This document shows positions 1 to 9,575 of a DNA stretch of 64,000 bases, one piece after another (positions within the stretch are counted from its first letter, which is position 1; every line of letters begins with the position of its first letter). The stretch covers positions 310,001 through 374,000 of the forward strand of contig NZ_JAFKOK010000001.1 of the NCBI RefSeq assembly GCF_017303295.1, in the 5' to 3' direction. The notes beneath the pieces were generated by a model that saw only the letters and a program-made list of their open reading frames with translations, did not search any database and was not told the DNA's origin. The position numbers were made by a program, and so were the translations under genes. The DNA comes from Rhodobacter sp. NTK016B (GTDB taxonomy: Bacteria; Pseudomonadota; Alphaproteobacteria; Rhodobacterales; Rhodobacteraceae).

Positions 1-915
1 GCTGCGGCGCGGCACGCCATTCTCGATCAGGCAGACCTTGGCGGTCGTGCCGCCCATGTCGAAGGCGAGGATCTCGCGCTCATCCAGCGTGCGGGCCAGA
101 TGCGCGGCGAAAACCGCACCGCCTGCGGGGCCGGATTCGACCAGCCGGATCGGATAGCGCCGCGCGGTGTCGAGATGGCACAACCCGCCATTCGACAGGA
201 ACATGAAGACCGGTGCGAACAGGCCCAGCGTCGCCAGCCCGACCTCGAGCCGGTCGAGATAACGGGCAACCTGCGGCTGGACGAAGGCATTGGCAGCGGT
301 GGTCGAGAAGCGCGCGTATTCGCCGATCTCGGGCGAGACGTCGCTCGACAGGCTGAACAGCACGCCGGGCAGCAGCGGCTGCAGGATGTCCAGCGCGCGG
401 CGCTCATGGTCGGGGTTTACATGCGCATGCAGAAAACAGAGGGCGACGCTTTCGATCCGCTCGGCTTTCAGCGTCGCAGCCAGATCGCGCAGCCCCTCTT
501 CATCAAGCGGCAACAGCACCGCGCCGTCAGACGCCATGCGTTCGGGCACGGGAAAGCGCCACCAGCGGGGGATCAGCGGCTCGGGCTTGACGATGGTGAT
601 GTCGTACTGGTCGAAGCGCCCCTCATCCCCCATCGCCAGCACGTCGCGAAACCCCTGCGTCGTGATCATCGCGGTGCGCGCGCCCTTGCGGGCGATGATC
701 GCGTTGGTGGCCAGCGTGGTGCCATGGACAATGCCTGTCACCTGCCCTGGCGCGATGCCGGCCCGCGACAGGATCTGCGCCACGCCGTCAAGGATCGCGC
801 GTTCCGGCGCGCGCGGCGTGGTGGGCAGCTTGAGCGTGGTCAGCCCCCCGGGCGTCGCGAGCGCAAAATCGGTGAAGGTGCCCCCCACATCGATCCCGAT
901 CCGAATGTCTGTCAT
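1..915 (-). CDS. Hydantoinase/oxoprolinase family protein, N-terminal part (runs off the window)
   Basis: This reading frame starts at an ATG at 915 with an upstream GGAGA and stays open to the left edge, giving about 305 residues of the N-terminal half. The protein opens with IGIDVGGTFTDFAL, the phosphate-binding signature of the HyuA/5-oxoprolinase ASKHA fold, and continues with the family motifs GIVHGTTLATNAIIARKG and TQGFRDVLAMGDEGRFDQYD. Family members are ATP-dependent hydantoin or 5-oxoproline hydrolases, or carboxylase subunits, and usually pair with a HyuB partner. The partner and the C-terminus lie outside the window, so the substrate cannot be named. It is transcribed away from the kynurenine genes. 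Confidence 0.9.
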   Translation of the reverse strand, partial: MTDIRIGIDVGGTFTDFALATPGGLTTLKLPTTPRAPERAILDGVAQILSRAGIAPGQVTGIVHGTTLATNAIIARKGARTAMITTQGFRDVLAMGDEGRFDQYDITIVKPEPLIPRWWRFPVPERMASDGAVLLPLDEEGLRDLAATLKAERIESVALCFLHAHVNPDHERRALDILQPLLPGVLFSLSSDVSPEIGEYARFSTTAANAFVQPQVARYLDRLEVGLATLGLFAPVFMFLSNGGLCHLDTARRYPIRLVESGPAGGAVFAAHLARTLDEREILAFDMGGTTAKVCLIENGVPRRS

Positions 916-1167
916 GGGCGTGTCTCCGTATCCGAGGGGCGCATTCCGATTGCCGTTGCACTGCGCTCGGGTGAGGGCGCGGGCGTGCCTTCGGACTCTT
1001 TACTCATAACTCATTATTCATTATTTCATGTAGCCATGCCAGACCGGCCTGCGCGCTGTCAATTGCCGATGCGGCGGGAGCGGTCATATTTTAAACTTGA
1101 AACTTAACCGGCGCGGCACTAGCGTTGGGGCGTTTCTGCCATCGCTCACCCGCCCGAGGATTGCCCT

Positions 1168-2364
1168 GTGCCGACCGATTTCTCTGCCACCCGCGCTCTG
1201 TTCGACCTGCCCGAGGGGGTGATCTATCTCGACGGCAACTCGCTGGGCCCGCTGCCCAGCGCCGTGCCCGCACGCCTGCAACAGGCCGCGACCGACGAAT
1301 GGGGCCAGATGCTGATCACCGGCTGGAACAAGGCCGGATGGATGGAACTGCCCACGAAGATCGGCGACCGCATCGCACGCATCATCGGCGCCGAGCCGGG
1401 CCATGTGGTGCTGGGCGACACGCTGTCGATCAAGGTCTATCAGGCGCTGGCATCGTCGCTGGAAATGAACCCGAAGCGCCGGGTGATCCTGTCGGATACC
1501 GGCAATTTCCCCTCGGACCTGTACATGGCCGAGGGGCTGTGCCGCACGCTGGGCCCGGAATACAGCCTGAAGACCGTGGCCCCCGAAGACGTGCTCGACG
1601 CCATCGACGACAGCGTCGCCGTGCTGATGATCACCGAGGTCGATTACCGCACCGGACGCCGCCACGACATGGCCGCGCTGACCGCCAAGGCGCATTCGGT
1701 GGGCGCGCTGGCGGTCTGGGATCTGGCGCATTCGGCCGGGGCCACGGATGTGAAAGTGGCCGAGGGCAACGCGGATTTCGCGGTCGGCTGCAGCTATAAG
1801 TACCTCAATTCCGGCCCGGGTGGCCCGGCCTTCATCTATGTCGCGCCCCGCCATGCCGAAATCGCACGCCCGGCCCTGTCGGGCTGGCTGGGCCACGAGG
1901 CGCCCTTCGCCTTCGACCTCGATTACCGGCCCGGGCGTGGCATCGAGCGGATGCGCGTGGGCACACCGCCGGTGCTGCAACTTGCGGCCCTCGACGCCGC
2001 GCTCGACGTCTGGGACGGGGTCGAAATCGCCGATCTGCGCGCCCGCTCGATTGAATTGTGCGAGGCCTTCATCGAACAGGTCGAAGCCGCCTGCCCGATG
2101 CTGGAACTGGCCACCCCGCGCGATCCGGCGATGCGCGGCAGCCAGGTGAGTTTCCGCCATCCAGAGGGCTACGCGATCATGCAGGCGCTGATCGCGCGCG
2201 GCGTGATCGGCGATTTCCGCGCGCCCGACATCCTGCGCTTCGGCTTCACGCCGCTCTATATCGGCATGGAAGAGGTCGAAGGCGCGGTGAAGATCCTGGC
2301 CGAGATCATGGAAACCAGCGCCTGGGACAAGCCCGAATACAAAACCCGCGCGAGGGTGACGTGA
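1168..2364 (+). CDS. kynU: Kynureninase
   Basis: PLP enzyme that cleaves kynurenine (or 3-hydroxykynurenine) to anthranilate (or 3-hydroxyanthranilate) and alanine in tryptophan breakdown. The 398-residue protein has the family opening YLDGNSLGPLP, a PLP-binding WDLAHSAGA (Asp185 probably contacts the pyridine nitrogen) and the Schiff-base lysine in SYKYLNSGPGG (Lys211). Length is normal for the family. The start is GTG at 1168, chosen because GAGGA lies 7 bases upstream and the next in-frame ATG would remove conserved sequence. kynA follows in the same direction after 215 bases that hold a gene-end repeat element, so the two may share only part of their transcription. Confidence 0.96.
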   Translation: MPTDFSATRALFDLPEGVIYLDGNSLGPLPSAVPARLQQAATDEWGQMLITGWNKAGWMELPTKIGDRIARIIGAEPGHVVLGDTLSIKVYQALASSLEMNPKRRVILSDTGNFPSDLYMAEGLCRTLGPEYSLKTVAPEDVLDAIDDSVAVLMITEVDYRTGRRHDMAALTAKAHSVGALAVWDLAHSAGATDVKVAEGNADFAVGCSYKYLNSGPGGPAFIYVAPRHAEIARPALSGWLGHEAPFAFDLDYRPGRGIERMRVGTPPVLQLAALDAALDVWDGVEIADLRARSIELCEAFIEQVEAACPMLELATPRDPAMRGSQVSFRHPEGYAIMQALIARGVIGDFRAPDILRFGFTPLYIGMEEVEGAVKILAEIMETSAWDKPEYKTRARVT

Positions 2365-2389
2365 GGCCGCGCCTTAGGGCGGCGACGCT

Positions 2390-2445
2390 GGGGGGCTCTG
2401 CCCCCCGCCTGCGGCTCCCCCCGGGATATTTATGGATTAAAGATG
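2390..2445 (+). repeat. Gene-end element, copy A (hairpin plus GGATATTT...GATTAAAGATG core)
   Basis: A G/C hairpin (GGGGGGC, loop, CCCCCC, 2390-2406) is followed by a conserved core CCCCCCGGGATATTT and GATTAAAGATG at 2417-2445. The element sits 25 bases after the kynU stop codon. At least seven further copies occur in this window, always outside genes and nearly always just after a stop codon. Confidence 0.8.
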
Positions 2446-2579
2446 GGGCGGGCGCGGATCCGCTCTGCCGTCCGGCGGGCTGGGTGGCGTTGTGGAAGCG
2501 GCTGGCGATGGTGGGGAAGTTGAACGCGCGGGCGGCGGGCTGACCCCGCCTTGCCTGACGATTTTCAACGGAGACCCCG

Positions 2580-3416
2580 ATGACCGACGCTTACGATCCC
2601 GCCAAAGACGGCGCGCAGATGGCCTTTGACGGCCGCATGTCCTATACCGATTACCTGTCGCTGGACGCGATCCTGACAGCGCAGCATCCGCGCTCGGACG
2701 CGCATGACGAGATGCTGTTCATCATCCAGCACCAGACCAGCGAGCTGTGGATGCGGCTGGCCCTGCACGAGATCGGCGCGGCGCGCGATCAGCTTGAGAG
2801 GGGCGCGGCGCGGCCCGCCTTCAAGATGCTGACCCGCGTGGCGCGGATTTTCGAGCAGCTCAATTCCGCCTGGGACGTGCTGCGCACGATGACGCCGTCG
2901 GAATACACCACCTTCCGCGACGATCTGGGGGAATCCTCAGGCTTTCAGTCGTGGCAATACCGGCTGATCGAATACGCGGTCGGTAACCGCAACGCGGCGC
3001 TGCTGAAGCCCCATGCGCACCGCCCCGATCTGCTGGCCGCTTTGGAGGCCGAGCTGGCGAAACCCTCGCTTTACGACGTGGCGGTGGGGCAGCTGGCCAA
3101 GGCGGGGTTCGAGATCCCCGATTCGGTGTTGTCGCGCGATCTGCGCCAGCCGTGGCAGGCGAGCCCCGAGGTCGAAACGGCGTGGCGCGGCGTCTATGCC
3201 GATCCCGCGCGGCACTGGGAGCTTTATGAGCTTGCCGAAAAGCTGGTGGATTTCGAGGATTACTTCCGCCGCTGGCGTTTCAACCATGTCACCACGGTCG
3301 AGCGTGTGATCGGCTTCAAGCGCGGCACCGGCGGCACGGCAGGGGTCAGCTATCTGCGGCGGATGCTGGAGGTCGAGCTGTTCCCCGAATTGTGGGCGCT
3401 GCGCACGACGCTCTGA
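2580..3416 (+). CDS. kynA: Tryptophan 2,3-dioxygenase
   Basis: Haem dioxygenase that opens the indole ring of L-tryptophan to N-formylkynurenine, the first step of the kynurenine pathway. The 278-residue protein shows the family block [16 protein letters not shown], then [18 protein letters not shown] and [10 protein letters not shown], and it ends with a [21 protein letters not shown] block that carries the likely haem-ligand histidine. Length matches bacterial TDO. ATG at 2580 follows GGAGA. It lies downstream of kynU. No kynurenine formamidase (kynB) is visible in the window, so that step must be encoded elsewhere. Confidence 0.97.
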   Translation: MTDAYDPAKDGAQMAFDGRMSYTDYLSLDAILTAQHPRSDAHDEMLFIIQHQTSELWMRLALHEIGAARDQLERGAARPAFKMLTRVARIFEQLNSAWDVLRTMTPSEYTTFRDDLGESSGFQSWQYRLIEYAVGNRNAALLKPHAHRPDLLAALEAELAKPSLYDVAVGQLAKAGFEIPDSVLSRDLRQPWQASPEVETAWRGVYADPARHWELYELAEKLVDFEDYFRRWRFNHVTTVERVIGFKRGTGGTAGVSYLRRMLEVELFPELWALRTTL

Positions 3417-3433
3417 CGGTGCCTGCCACGCTG

Positions 3434-3464
3434 CGGTCTTCCCGTCCGGTATGGGAAGATCGCT
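3434..3464. terminator. Hairpin between convergent kynA and the LysR gene
   Basis: Two 11-base arms (GCGGTCTTCCC at 3434-3444 and GGGAAGATCGC at 3454-3464) pair apart from one G-U position across a 9-base loop, in the 72 bases between convergent stop codons. No clear T-run is present, so it is only a candidate bidirectional terminator. Confidence 0.45.
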
Positions 3465-3488
3465 CCGAACGGGCGCATCGGGCCAGGA

Positions 3489-4403
3489 TCACGCGCCGGG
3501 CCGGGCCTCGCCGGTTTCGGCCATGATCGCGATGAATTCGCGCGCGGCGGGCGACAGTGAGCCCTTGTCGCGCCGATAAAGAAACAGCGCGCGGTGCCAT
3601 GCGAGCGGCTCGAAGGGCAGCTTGACGAGACGGCCCAGCGCGACCTCGCTTTCCAGCAGACTGTCGGGCATCATGGTGATGTAATCCGACCCGACCAGCG
3701 TCGCCGCCGCGACGGTGATTGAGCGCGTCTGCATCACGCAATCGGGCGGCGGCAGCGATTGGGTGCCGAAAACCGCGCGCAGGTGATCGCGGGCGATGCT
3801 GTCCTCGGGCACCATCACCCAGCGATAGGTCAGAAGATCCGACAGCGACGGTTTGGTTAGCGCACAAAGGGGGTGGTCGGGGGCCACGAAGAGGTTCCAG
3901 CTATCGCTGGCGTAATAGCTCTGGCGCAGTCCGTAACGGGCCCAGCCTTCGATCTCGCCGGCGACAGCTAGGTCGATCTGCCCGGCCACCAGCGCGTCGG
4001 TGAGCTTGTCCTCGATCGCCTCGGTGGCGATGATGCGCAGGCCCGGATGGCGCTTCAGCATGATCTGCAGCGCGCGGTTCAGATGCGGCTTCACCGCCCC
4101 CGCGACGCAGCCGATGCGCAGCGTGCCGGTGGTCAGCGCCGAGATGTGGCGCTGTTCTTCGATCGCCGCGGACCAGTCGGCCAGCAACAGCTCGGCGCGC
4201 GGTAGGAAGGCCTGACCATGCGCGGTCAGCGTCATGCCCAGAGGATGACGTTCGAACAGGCGCACGCCCAGTGTCTCTTCGAGATTGCGGATGATCCGGC
4301 TCAGCGCGGGCTGGGTGATATGCATCTGTTCGGCGGCGCGGCCAAGGCTGTGCAACGCAGAGACCGTGACGAAGGCGGTCAGGTGGCGATGGCTGAAGCT
4401 CAT
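3489..4403 (-). CDS. LysR-family transcriptional regulator
   Basis: A 304-residue LysR-type regulator. Residues about 1-60 form the winged helix-turn-helix (LGRAAEQMHITQPALSRIIRNLEE), and the rest is a periplasmic-binding-like effector domain with the usual TGTLRIGC opening. It is divergent from the TRAP transporter and iorAB genes, with 190 bases between the starts, so it is probably their regulator and senses the imported aromatic or keto acid. That function is inferred from position. The ATG at 4403 places the helix-turn-helix at the normal distance from the N-terminus. Confidence 0.93.
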   Translation of the reverse strand: MSFSHRHLTAFVTVSALHSLGRAAEQMHITQPALSRIIRNLEETLGVRLFERHPLGMTLTAHGQAFLPRAELLLADWSAAIEEQRHISALTTGTLRIGCVAGAVKPHLNRALQIMLKRHPGLRIIATEAIEDKLTDALVAGQIDLAVAGEIEGWARYGLRQSYYASDSWNLFVAPDHPLCALTKPSLSDLLTYRWVMVPEDSIARDHLRAVFGTQSLPPPDCVMQTRSITVAAATLVGSDYITMMPDSLLESEVALGRLVKLPFEPLAWHRALFLYRRDKGSLSPAAREFIAIMAETGEARPGA

Positions 4404-4427
4404 AACAATTCCGCATGGGTTTGGATC

Positions 4428-4445
4428 GCATAAGCATTGGCATAA
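4428..4445. promoter_or_regulatory. Possible LysR operator half-sites in the divergent region
   Basis: Three head-to-tail hexamers, GCATAA, GCATTG and GCATAA, lie side by side in the intergenic region between the LysR gene and the TRAP genes. LysR regulators bind such divergent regions, but the match to the usual T-N11-A pattern is loose. Confidence 0.3.
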
Positions 4446-4593
4446 TGACGAGGTTACTGGAAGTCTGTTCCTCAGCAGGTCGCGAAACCACTTGTTTGCA
4501 ACGCGATCCGTGCATGACCCAATCGCGATTCTGAGGCTTGGAGGGGAGCCACCTCAGTATTTTTCGTGATGGGAGACCAAAGGGAGGATTACC

Positions 4594-5559
4594 TTGAACA
4601 AGACGCTCGCCTTGGCGATGGCGTCGTGCCTGATCGGCGCGCCGGCCCTCGCCCAGACCACGCTGCGCGTGGTGACCGCGTTCCCGCAGGGGACGATGCA
4701 GAACATTCCGCTGACCGCCTTCATCGACCACGTGAACGAGACCTGCGCCGACAGCGTCTCGCTCAATTTCGTCGGCGGTCCCGAGGCGATCCCAACCTTC
4801 GAGCTGGGCGAAGCCGTGCGCCGGGGCGTGGTGGACGTGGGCTTCAGCTCGCAGTCCTTCTACACCTCGATCGTGCCCGACGCCTCGGCGATCCGGCTGT
4901 CGACCAACACCGCCGCCGAGCAGCGCGAGAATGGCGGCTGGGAGTTGCTGAACCGGATCCATAACGAGCGTATGAACGCCTATTATCTGGCGCGCACCTC
5001 GGACGGGATTCCGTTCCATCTGTACCTGACAGAAGAGGCCGATCCGCTGGATCTGTCGGGGGTGACGCTGCGCATCGCGCCGGTCTATCGCGCCTTCTTC
5101 GAAGATCTGGGAGCCACCGTGGTGCAGATCCCCCCCGCCGAGGTCTATCCCGCGCTGGAACGCGGCGTGGTGCAGGGGCTGGGCTGGACCAGTCTGGGCC
5201 TGTTCGATCAGGGCTGGGATCAGCATATCCGCTACCGCGTCGATCCGGGCTTCTACGTCTCGGACAGCAACATCCTGGTCAATCTGGACCGCTGGAACGG
5301 CCTCGATACGGCCGCGCAGGAATGCCTTAGCGAGGCGGCTCTGTGGGTCGAGGGCGAGGACCATATCCTGCTCGACCTGCAGGACGAGGAACTTCAGCGT
5401 CAGGCCGATGCCGGGGTGCAGGTGATCGAACTGGAAGGCGACCAGCGCGAGGAATTCCTTCGCCGCGCCAGCGATGCCGGTTGGGCCGAGCTGGAACGTC
5501 TGCAGCCCGAATACGTGACAGAACTGCGTGAGTTGCTGGCGCCCGAAGGCGCGGAGTGA
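4594..5559 (+). CDS. TRAP transporter substrate-binding protein (DctP family)
   Basis: Periplasmic solute-binding protein of a tripartite ATP-independent transporter, 321 residues. It has a Sec signal peptide (KTLALAMASCLIGAPALA, cleavage near residue 20) and the DctP-fold blocks EAIPTFELGEAVRRGVVDVGF and GVVQGLGWTSLGLFDQG. The start is TTG at 4594, supported by a strong AGGGAGG 6 bases upstream and by the signal peptide it produces. It overlaps the next gene by 4 bases. The ligand is probably an organic acid. The iorAB neighbours suggest an aryl or indole 2-keto acid, which is an inference. Confidence 0.92.
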   Translation: MNKTLALAMASCLIGAPALAQTTLRVVTAFPQGTMQNIPLTAFIDHVNETCADSVSLNFVGGPEAIPTFELGEAVRRGVVDVGFSSQSFYTSIVPDASAIRLSTNTAAEQRENGGWELLNRIHNERMNAYYLARTSDGIPFHLYLTEEADPLDLSGVTLRIAPVYRAFFEDLGATVVQIPPAEVYPALERGVVQGLGWTSLGLFDQGWDQHIRYRVDPGFYVSDSNILVNLDRWNGLDTAAQECLSEAALWVEGEDHILLDLQDEELQRQADAGVQVIELEGDQREEFLRRASDAGWAELERLQPEYVTELRELLAPEGAE

Positions 5560-6059
5560 CGATGCAGACCCTGTTGCGCATCTTTGATGCCATCGTGAAA
5601 TGCGCCGCCATGCTCGGCGCATTTCTTCTCGCGATGAGCGTGGCGGTGACGGTGGGGGACGTGATCCTGCGCCCCTTCGGGCTGCGCTATTTCAGCTGGC
5701 ATGTCGATGCGGTCGAACTGGGGCTGGTGATCGCCACCTTCCTGCTGGCGCCGTGGATTCTGACCGTCGGCGCGCATGTCCGGGTCGATATCGTGCTGCA
5801 GATCCTGCCCGCGCGGCTGGCCAAAGGGGTCGAGCGGCTCGCCTGGGGCTGGGGCGCGGTTCTGTGCGGGTGGCTGGGCTGGCTGGCAATCGGCGAATTG
5901 CTGAGCGCGGCGCAGCGCGGGACGCTGTTCATCCGCAGCTTCGTGATCCCGGAATGGTGGATCCTGACCGTGGTGCCCTACTGCTTCGCGGCCCTGTGCG
6001 TCGAGCTTGTCCTGCGCGCCGCAGGGCTGCGCAGCCGCGAAGAACGCGCGGCGATCTGA
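5556..6059 (+). CDS. TRAP transporter small permease (DctQ family)
   Basis: A 167-residue four-helix membrane protein of the DctQ family, which links the binding protein to the large permease. Hydrophobic segments lie near residues 12-35, 50-70, 88-110 and 130-152, with the FSWHVDAVELGLVIATFLLAPW block typical of the family. The GTG at 5556 overlaps the upstream stop (GTGA); an ATG six bases later is an equally plausible start and would give 165 residues. Confidence 0.9.
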   Translation: MTMQTLLRIFDAIVKCAAMLGAFLLAMSVAVTVGDVILRPFGLRYFSWHVDAVELGLVIATFLLAPWILTVGAHVRVDIVLQILPARLAKGVERLAWGWGAVLCGWLGWLAIGELLSAAQRGTLFIRSFVIPEWWILTVVPYCFAALCVELVLRAAGLRSREERAAI

Positions 6060-6070
6060 GGACAAAGACA

Positions 6071-7393
6071 ATGGAATGGTACTGGGCACTGACGATCCTG
6101 CTGGGTCTGGCCACGCTGCTGATGATGACCGGCCTGCCCGTGGCCCTGGTTTTCCTGAGCGTGAATATCGCGGGCGGCCTGTTGTTTCTGGGCGGGCCTG
6201 CCGGGCTGGGCCTGATGGTGCGCAACGGCGTGCAATCCCTGCAGAATTATTCGCTCGCACCGATCCCGATGTTCATCATCATGGGCGAGTTGATGCTGCA
6301 TACCGGCATGGCGGCCGCCGCGATATCGGCAGTCGAGCGGCTCATTCGCCGGGTGCCGGGGCGGATGCCGATCGTGTCGGTCGTCTCGGGCACGATGTTC
6401 GCGGCGCTTTCGGGTTCGTCGATGGCGAATACCGCGATGCTGGGCAGCACGCTGCTGCCGCAGATGCTGCGGCAGGGCTACGCGCCGCAACTGGCGATCG
6501 GCCCCATCGTCGCGGTGGGCGGCATCGCCATCCTGATCCCGCCCTCGGCTCTGGCGGTGCTGCTGGGCAGCCTTGCGAAACTGTCGATCTCCGAACTGCT
6601 GATCGCCGGCATCATGCCTGCGCTGATCATGGCGGTGCTGTTCGTGGCTTATATCATCGCCCGCTCGCTGATCGTGGGCGACGCGAAAGAGCCCGATGCA
6701 CCGGCATCGGGCGAAACCTTCCTGCAGCGCGCGTGGCCCTTCCTGCGCGACGTGGTGCCGCTTTTCGCGATCTTCCTTGCCGTGGTCGGCAGCCTGCTGG
6801 GTGGCTTTGCCACGCCGACGGAATCGGCGGCAGTGGGTGTGGCGGCCACGCTGGTTGCAGCCCTGCTCTATGGCCGGCTGTCCTTCGGCAATCTGGGGCA
6901 CGCGATGATGCAGGCCGCGAAGATCTCGGGGATGCTGCTGTTCATCATCGTGGGCTCGACCACCTTCTCGCAGATCCTTGCCTTTTCCGGCGCGGCGTCG
7001 GGGCTGTTGCGGCTGCTCACGGCGATGGAGCTGACCCAGCTGCAAGTGATCCTGATCGTGGTCGCGGTGTTGCTGATACTCGGCTGCTTCATCGATCAGG
7101 TGTCGATGATGATGATCACCCTGCCCTTCTTCATCCCAATGGCCGAAGCGGTCGGCGTCGACATGATCTGGCTGGGGCTGGTCTATCTGCTCTGCCTTGA
7201 GGTCGCGCTGATCACCCCGCCCTTCGGCCTTTTGCTCTTCGTGATGAAGGGCGTAGCCCCGCCCGAGATCACGCTGGGACGGATCACCACCGCCGTGGTG
7301 CCCTTCCTGCTGATCCAGCTGGGCGTTCTGGCGCTGATCATCGGCTGGCCGCAGGTCGCGCTGTTCCTGCCCGACATGCTCTTCGCGCGCTGA
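6071..7393 (+). CDS. TRAP transporter large permease (DctM family)
   Basis: A 440-residue polytopic membrane protein, the ion-coupled channel subunit of the TRAP transporter. It carries the DctM signatures PIPMFIIMGELMLHTGM, GTMFAALSGSSMANTAMLG and IAILIPPSALAVLLG, and the C-terminal ITPPFGLLLFVMKG. The ATG at 6071 follows GAGGAC and lies 11 bases after the dctQ-like stop. The frame is open for another 157 codons upstream, but that part is antisense-like shadow of the small permease and is not family sequence. It ends 25 bases before iorA. Confidence 0.93.
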   Translation: MEWYWALTILLGLATLLMMTGLPVALVFLSVNIAGGLLFLGGPAGLGLMVRNGVQSLQNYSLAPIPMFIIMGELMLHTGMAAAAISAVERLIRRVPGRMPIVSVVSGTMFAALSGSSMANTAMLGSTLLPQMLRQGYAPQLAIGPIVAVGGIAILIPPSALAVLLGSLAKLSISELLIAGIMPALIMAVLFVAYIIARSLIVGDAKEPDAPASGETFLQRAWPFLRDVVPLFAIFLAVVGSLLGGFATPTESAAVGVAATLVAALLYGRLSFGNLGHAMMQAAKISGMLLFIIVGSTTFSQILAFSGAASGLLRLLTAMELTQLQVILIVVAVLLILGCFIDQVSMMMITLPFFIPMAEAVGVDMIWLGLVYLLCLEVALITPPFGLLLFVMKGVAPPEITLGRITTAVVPFLLIQLGVLALIIGWPQVALFLPDMLFAR

Positions 7394-7418
7394 AACCCCT
7401 TACCCGAAAGGAGACACC

Positions 7419-9575
7419 ATGGCCGAGAGGTCTTTCGCCAAGGAAGTCGAACAACTCAGGATCGGCGCCGGACAGGAGTTTCGCGGCGAGGGGATTCTGG
7501 CGATCACCAAGGCGCTGCTGGAATGCGGCGTGGGCTATGTCGGCGGCTATCAGGGCGCGCCCATCAGCCACCTGATGGACGTGCTGGCCGACGCGCAGGA
7601 GATCCTGAGCGAGCTGGGCGTCCGGTTCGAGGCGAACGCCTCGGAAGCCGCGGCGACGGCGATGCTGGCCGCGTCGGTTCATTACCCGATCCGCGGTGCC
7701 GTGGCCTTTAAGGGGCCGGTCGGCGTGAACGTGGCCTCTGATGCGCTGGCCAATCTGGCCTCGGGCGGGGTGACCGGCGGGGCGATGATGATCGTCGGCG
7801 AAGATTACGGCGAAGGCTCGGCCATCATGCAGGAACGCACGCATGCCTTCGCGATGAAATCTCAGGTCTGGCTGCTGGACCCGCGCCCGAACCTGACCTC
7901 GATGACCAAGGCCGTGCGCGACGGGTTCGAGCTGTCCGAGGCCACCGAAACGCCGGTCATTCTGGAACTGCGCATCCGCGCCTGCCATGTCCATGGCGCC
8001 TTCGAGGCCCGCGACAACCAGCGCCCGCCCCTGTCGGTGAAGGACGCGCTGTCGGCGCCGCGCCGTTCGACCGAGCGACTGGCGATGCCGCCCTTCGCTT
8101 TCCGGCACGAGCAGGAGAAGGTCTCGAAACGCTGGCCGCGCGCGGTCGAGTTCATCATGGAAAACGGCCTGAACGAATTCATGGGGCCCAAGGCGGGCAA
8201 GGTCGGCATCGTGCTGCAGGGCGGGATGTATAACACCGTGATGCGCAGCCTGCGGCGGCTGGGGCTGGCCGATCTGAACGGCAACAGCCAGATCCCGCTC
8301 TACGTCCTCAACGTGACCTATCCGCTGGCCGAGGCCGAATTCCTGTCCTTCTGCGACGGCAAGGACGCGGTGTTGGTGGTCGAAGAAGGCCAGCCCAATT
8401 ACATAGAACAGGCCTTTGGCAGCATGGTCCACCGCAAGGGCCTGCCCACGCGCGTGCAGGGCAAGGGCTATCTGCCGATGGCGGGCGAATACCAGCCGGA
8501 CGTGATGCTGGACGCATTGTCGGGCTTTCTGGCCGATAACGGCGTCCCCGCCGCCGATCCGCGCCAGCGCGCGCCCAACGACACCGCCGCACCGCCAGTG
8601 CCCGATCTCAGCGCGGCAGTCCCCGTGCGCACGCCGGGTTTCTGCGTCGGCTGCCCTGAGCGACCGATTTTCGCGGCGATGAAGCTGGTCGATCAGAAGA
8701 TCGGCCCGCACCAGATCGCCTGCGATATCGGCTGTCACTTGTTCTCTATTCTGCCGCCCTTCGATCTGGGCGGCACCACGATGGGCTTCGGGTTGGGACC
8801 GGCCTCGAACGGGGCTTTTGATGGCGGGGGCGAACGACGACCCATCTCGGTCATCGGCGATGGCGGTTTCTGGCATAACGGCCTCGCGACCTCGATCGGC
8901 AACGCGGTTCTGAACCAGTCAGACGGGGTAATCGTTGTCGTCGACAATTACTACACCGCCGCCACGGGAGGGCAGGACATCATGTCCTCGCGCGCCGAGA
9001 ATCCGACGCGCGCCACCAACAACTCGATTGCCGGCGCGGTGAAAGGCGTGGGCGTCAAATGGGTGCGCGAAATCGACCGGACCTATGACGTAACCAAGGT
9101 CCGCGACACCCTGACCGAGGCGCTGACCACGTCCGTGAAAGGCCCGAAGGTCATCGTCGCTTCGTCGGAATGCATGCTGAACCGCCAGCGCCGCGAACGC
9201 CCGCAACGCGCCGCCGCCATCGGTGACGGCAAGCGGGTCGTGGTGCCGAAATTCGGCGTGGACGAAGACATCTGCACCGGCGACCACGCCTGCATGCGGT
9301 TGTCAGGCTGCCCGTCGCTGACGATGAAGACGCTCGACGACCCGCTGCGCGACGATCCCGTCGCCGCCATCGATGACGGCTGCGTGGGATGCGGCAATTG
9401 CGGCGAGGTGGCCGATGCCGCCGTGCTGTGCCCATCCTTCTTTCAGGTCGACACGGTCCACAATCCCGGTTGGTTTGAGCGCTGGTATGCCCGCGTCTCG
9501 ACCCGCGCGATCGCAGCCCTGCAACGCCGCCGCGCGAAAAAGCGGCTGACTTTCGAGAAGGCCGAGATGGCATGA
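7419..9575 (+). CDS. iorA: Indolepyruvate:ferredoxin oxidoreductase, alpha subunit
   Basis: Large subunit (718 residues) of the thiamine-diphosphate enzyme that converts aryl 2-keto acids such as indole-3-pyruvate to aryl-acetyl-CoA with transfer of electrons to ferredoxin. It has the pyruvate-oxidoreductase N-terminal domain (GYQGAPISHLMDVL, FEANASEAAATAML), a TPP pocket (GDGGFWHNGLATSIG...VVVDN) and a C-terminal ferredoxin-like region. The first cysteine group there is non-standard (CTGDHACMRLSGCP, Asp in place of one Cys, spacing changed); the second is CVGCGNC with a distant CP. I recall similar spacing in other proteobacterial members. ATG follows AGGAGA, and iorB overlaps by 4 bases. 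Confidence 0.93.
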   Translation: MAERSFAKEVEQLRIGAGQEFRGEGILAITKALLECGVGYVGGYQGAPISHLMDVLADAQEILSELGVRFEANASEAAATAMLAASVHYPIRGAVAFKGPVGVNVASDALANLASGGVTGGAMMIVGEDYGEGSAIMQERTHAFAMKSQVWLLDPRPNLTSMTKAVRDGFELSEATETPVILELRIRACHVHGAFEARDNQRPPLSVKDALSAPRRSTERLAMPPFAFRHEQEKVSKRWPRAVEFIMENGLNEFMGPKAGKVGIVLQGGMYNTVMRSLRRLGLADLNGNSQIPLYVLNVTYPLAEAEFLSFCDGKDAVLVVEEGQPNYIEQAFGSMVHRKGLPTRVQGKGYLPMAGEYQPDVMLDALSGFLADNGVPAADPRQRAPNDTAAPPVPDLSAAVPVRTPGFCVGCPERPIFAAMKLVDQKIGPHQIACDIGCHLFSILPPFDLGGTTMGFGLGPASNGAFDGGGERRPISVIGDGGFWHNGLATSIGNAVLNQSDGVIVVVDNYYTAATGGQDIMSSRAENPTRATNNSIAGAVKGVGVKWVREIDRTYDVTKVRDTLTEALTTSVKGPKVIVASSECMLNRQRRERPQRAAAIGDGKRVVVPKFGVDEDICTGDHACMRLSGCPSLTMKTLDDPLRDDPVAAIDDGCVGCGNCGEVADAAVLCPSFFQVDTVHNPGWFERWYARVSTRAIAALQRRRAKKRLTFEKAEMA

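Noticed and set aside
2446-2579. Possible small gene after kynU
   Set aside because: The frame open here is a continuation of an out-of-frame shadow of kynU and has no start with a ribosome site.
3901-5622. Open frame of 573 codons on the minus strand across the LysR and TRAP binding-protein genes
   Set aside because: It covers conserved genes of both strands in the wrong frame and has no recognisable motif.
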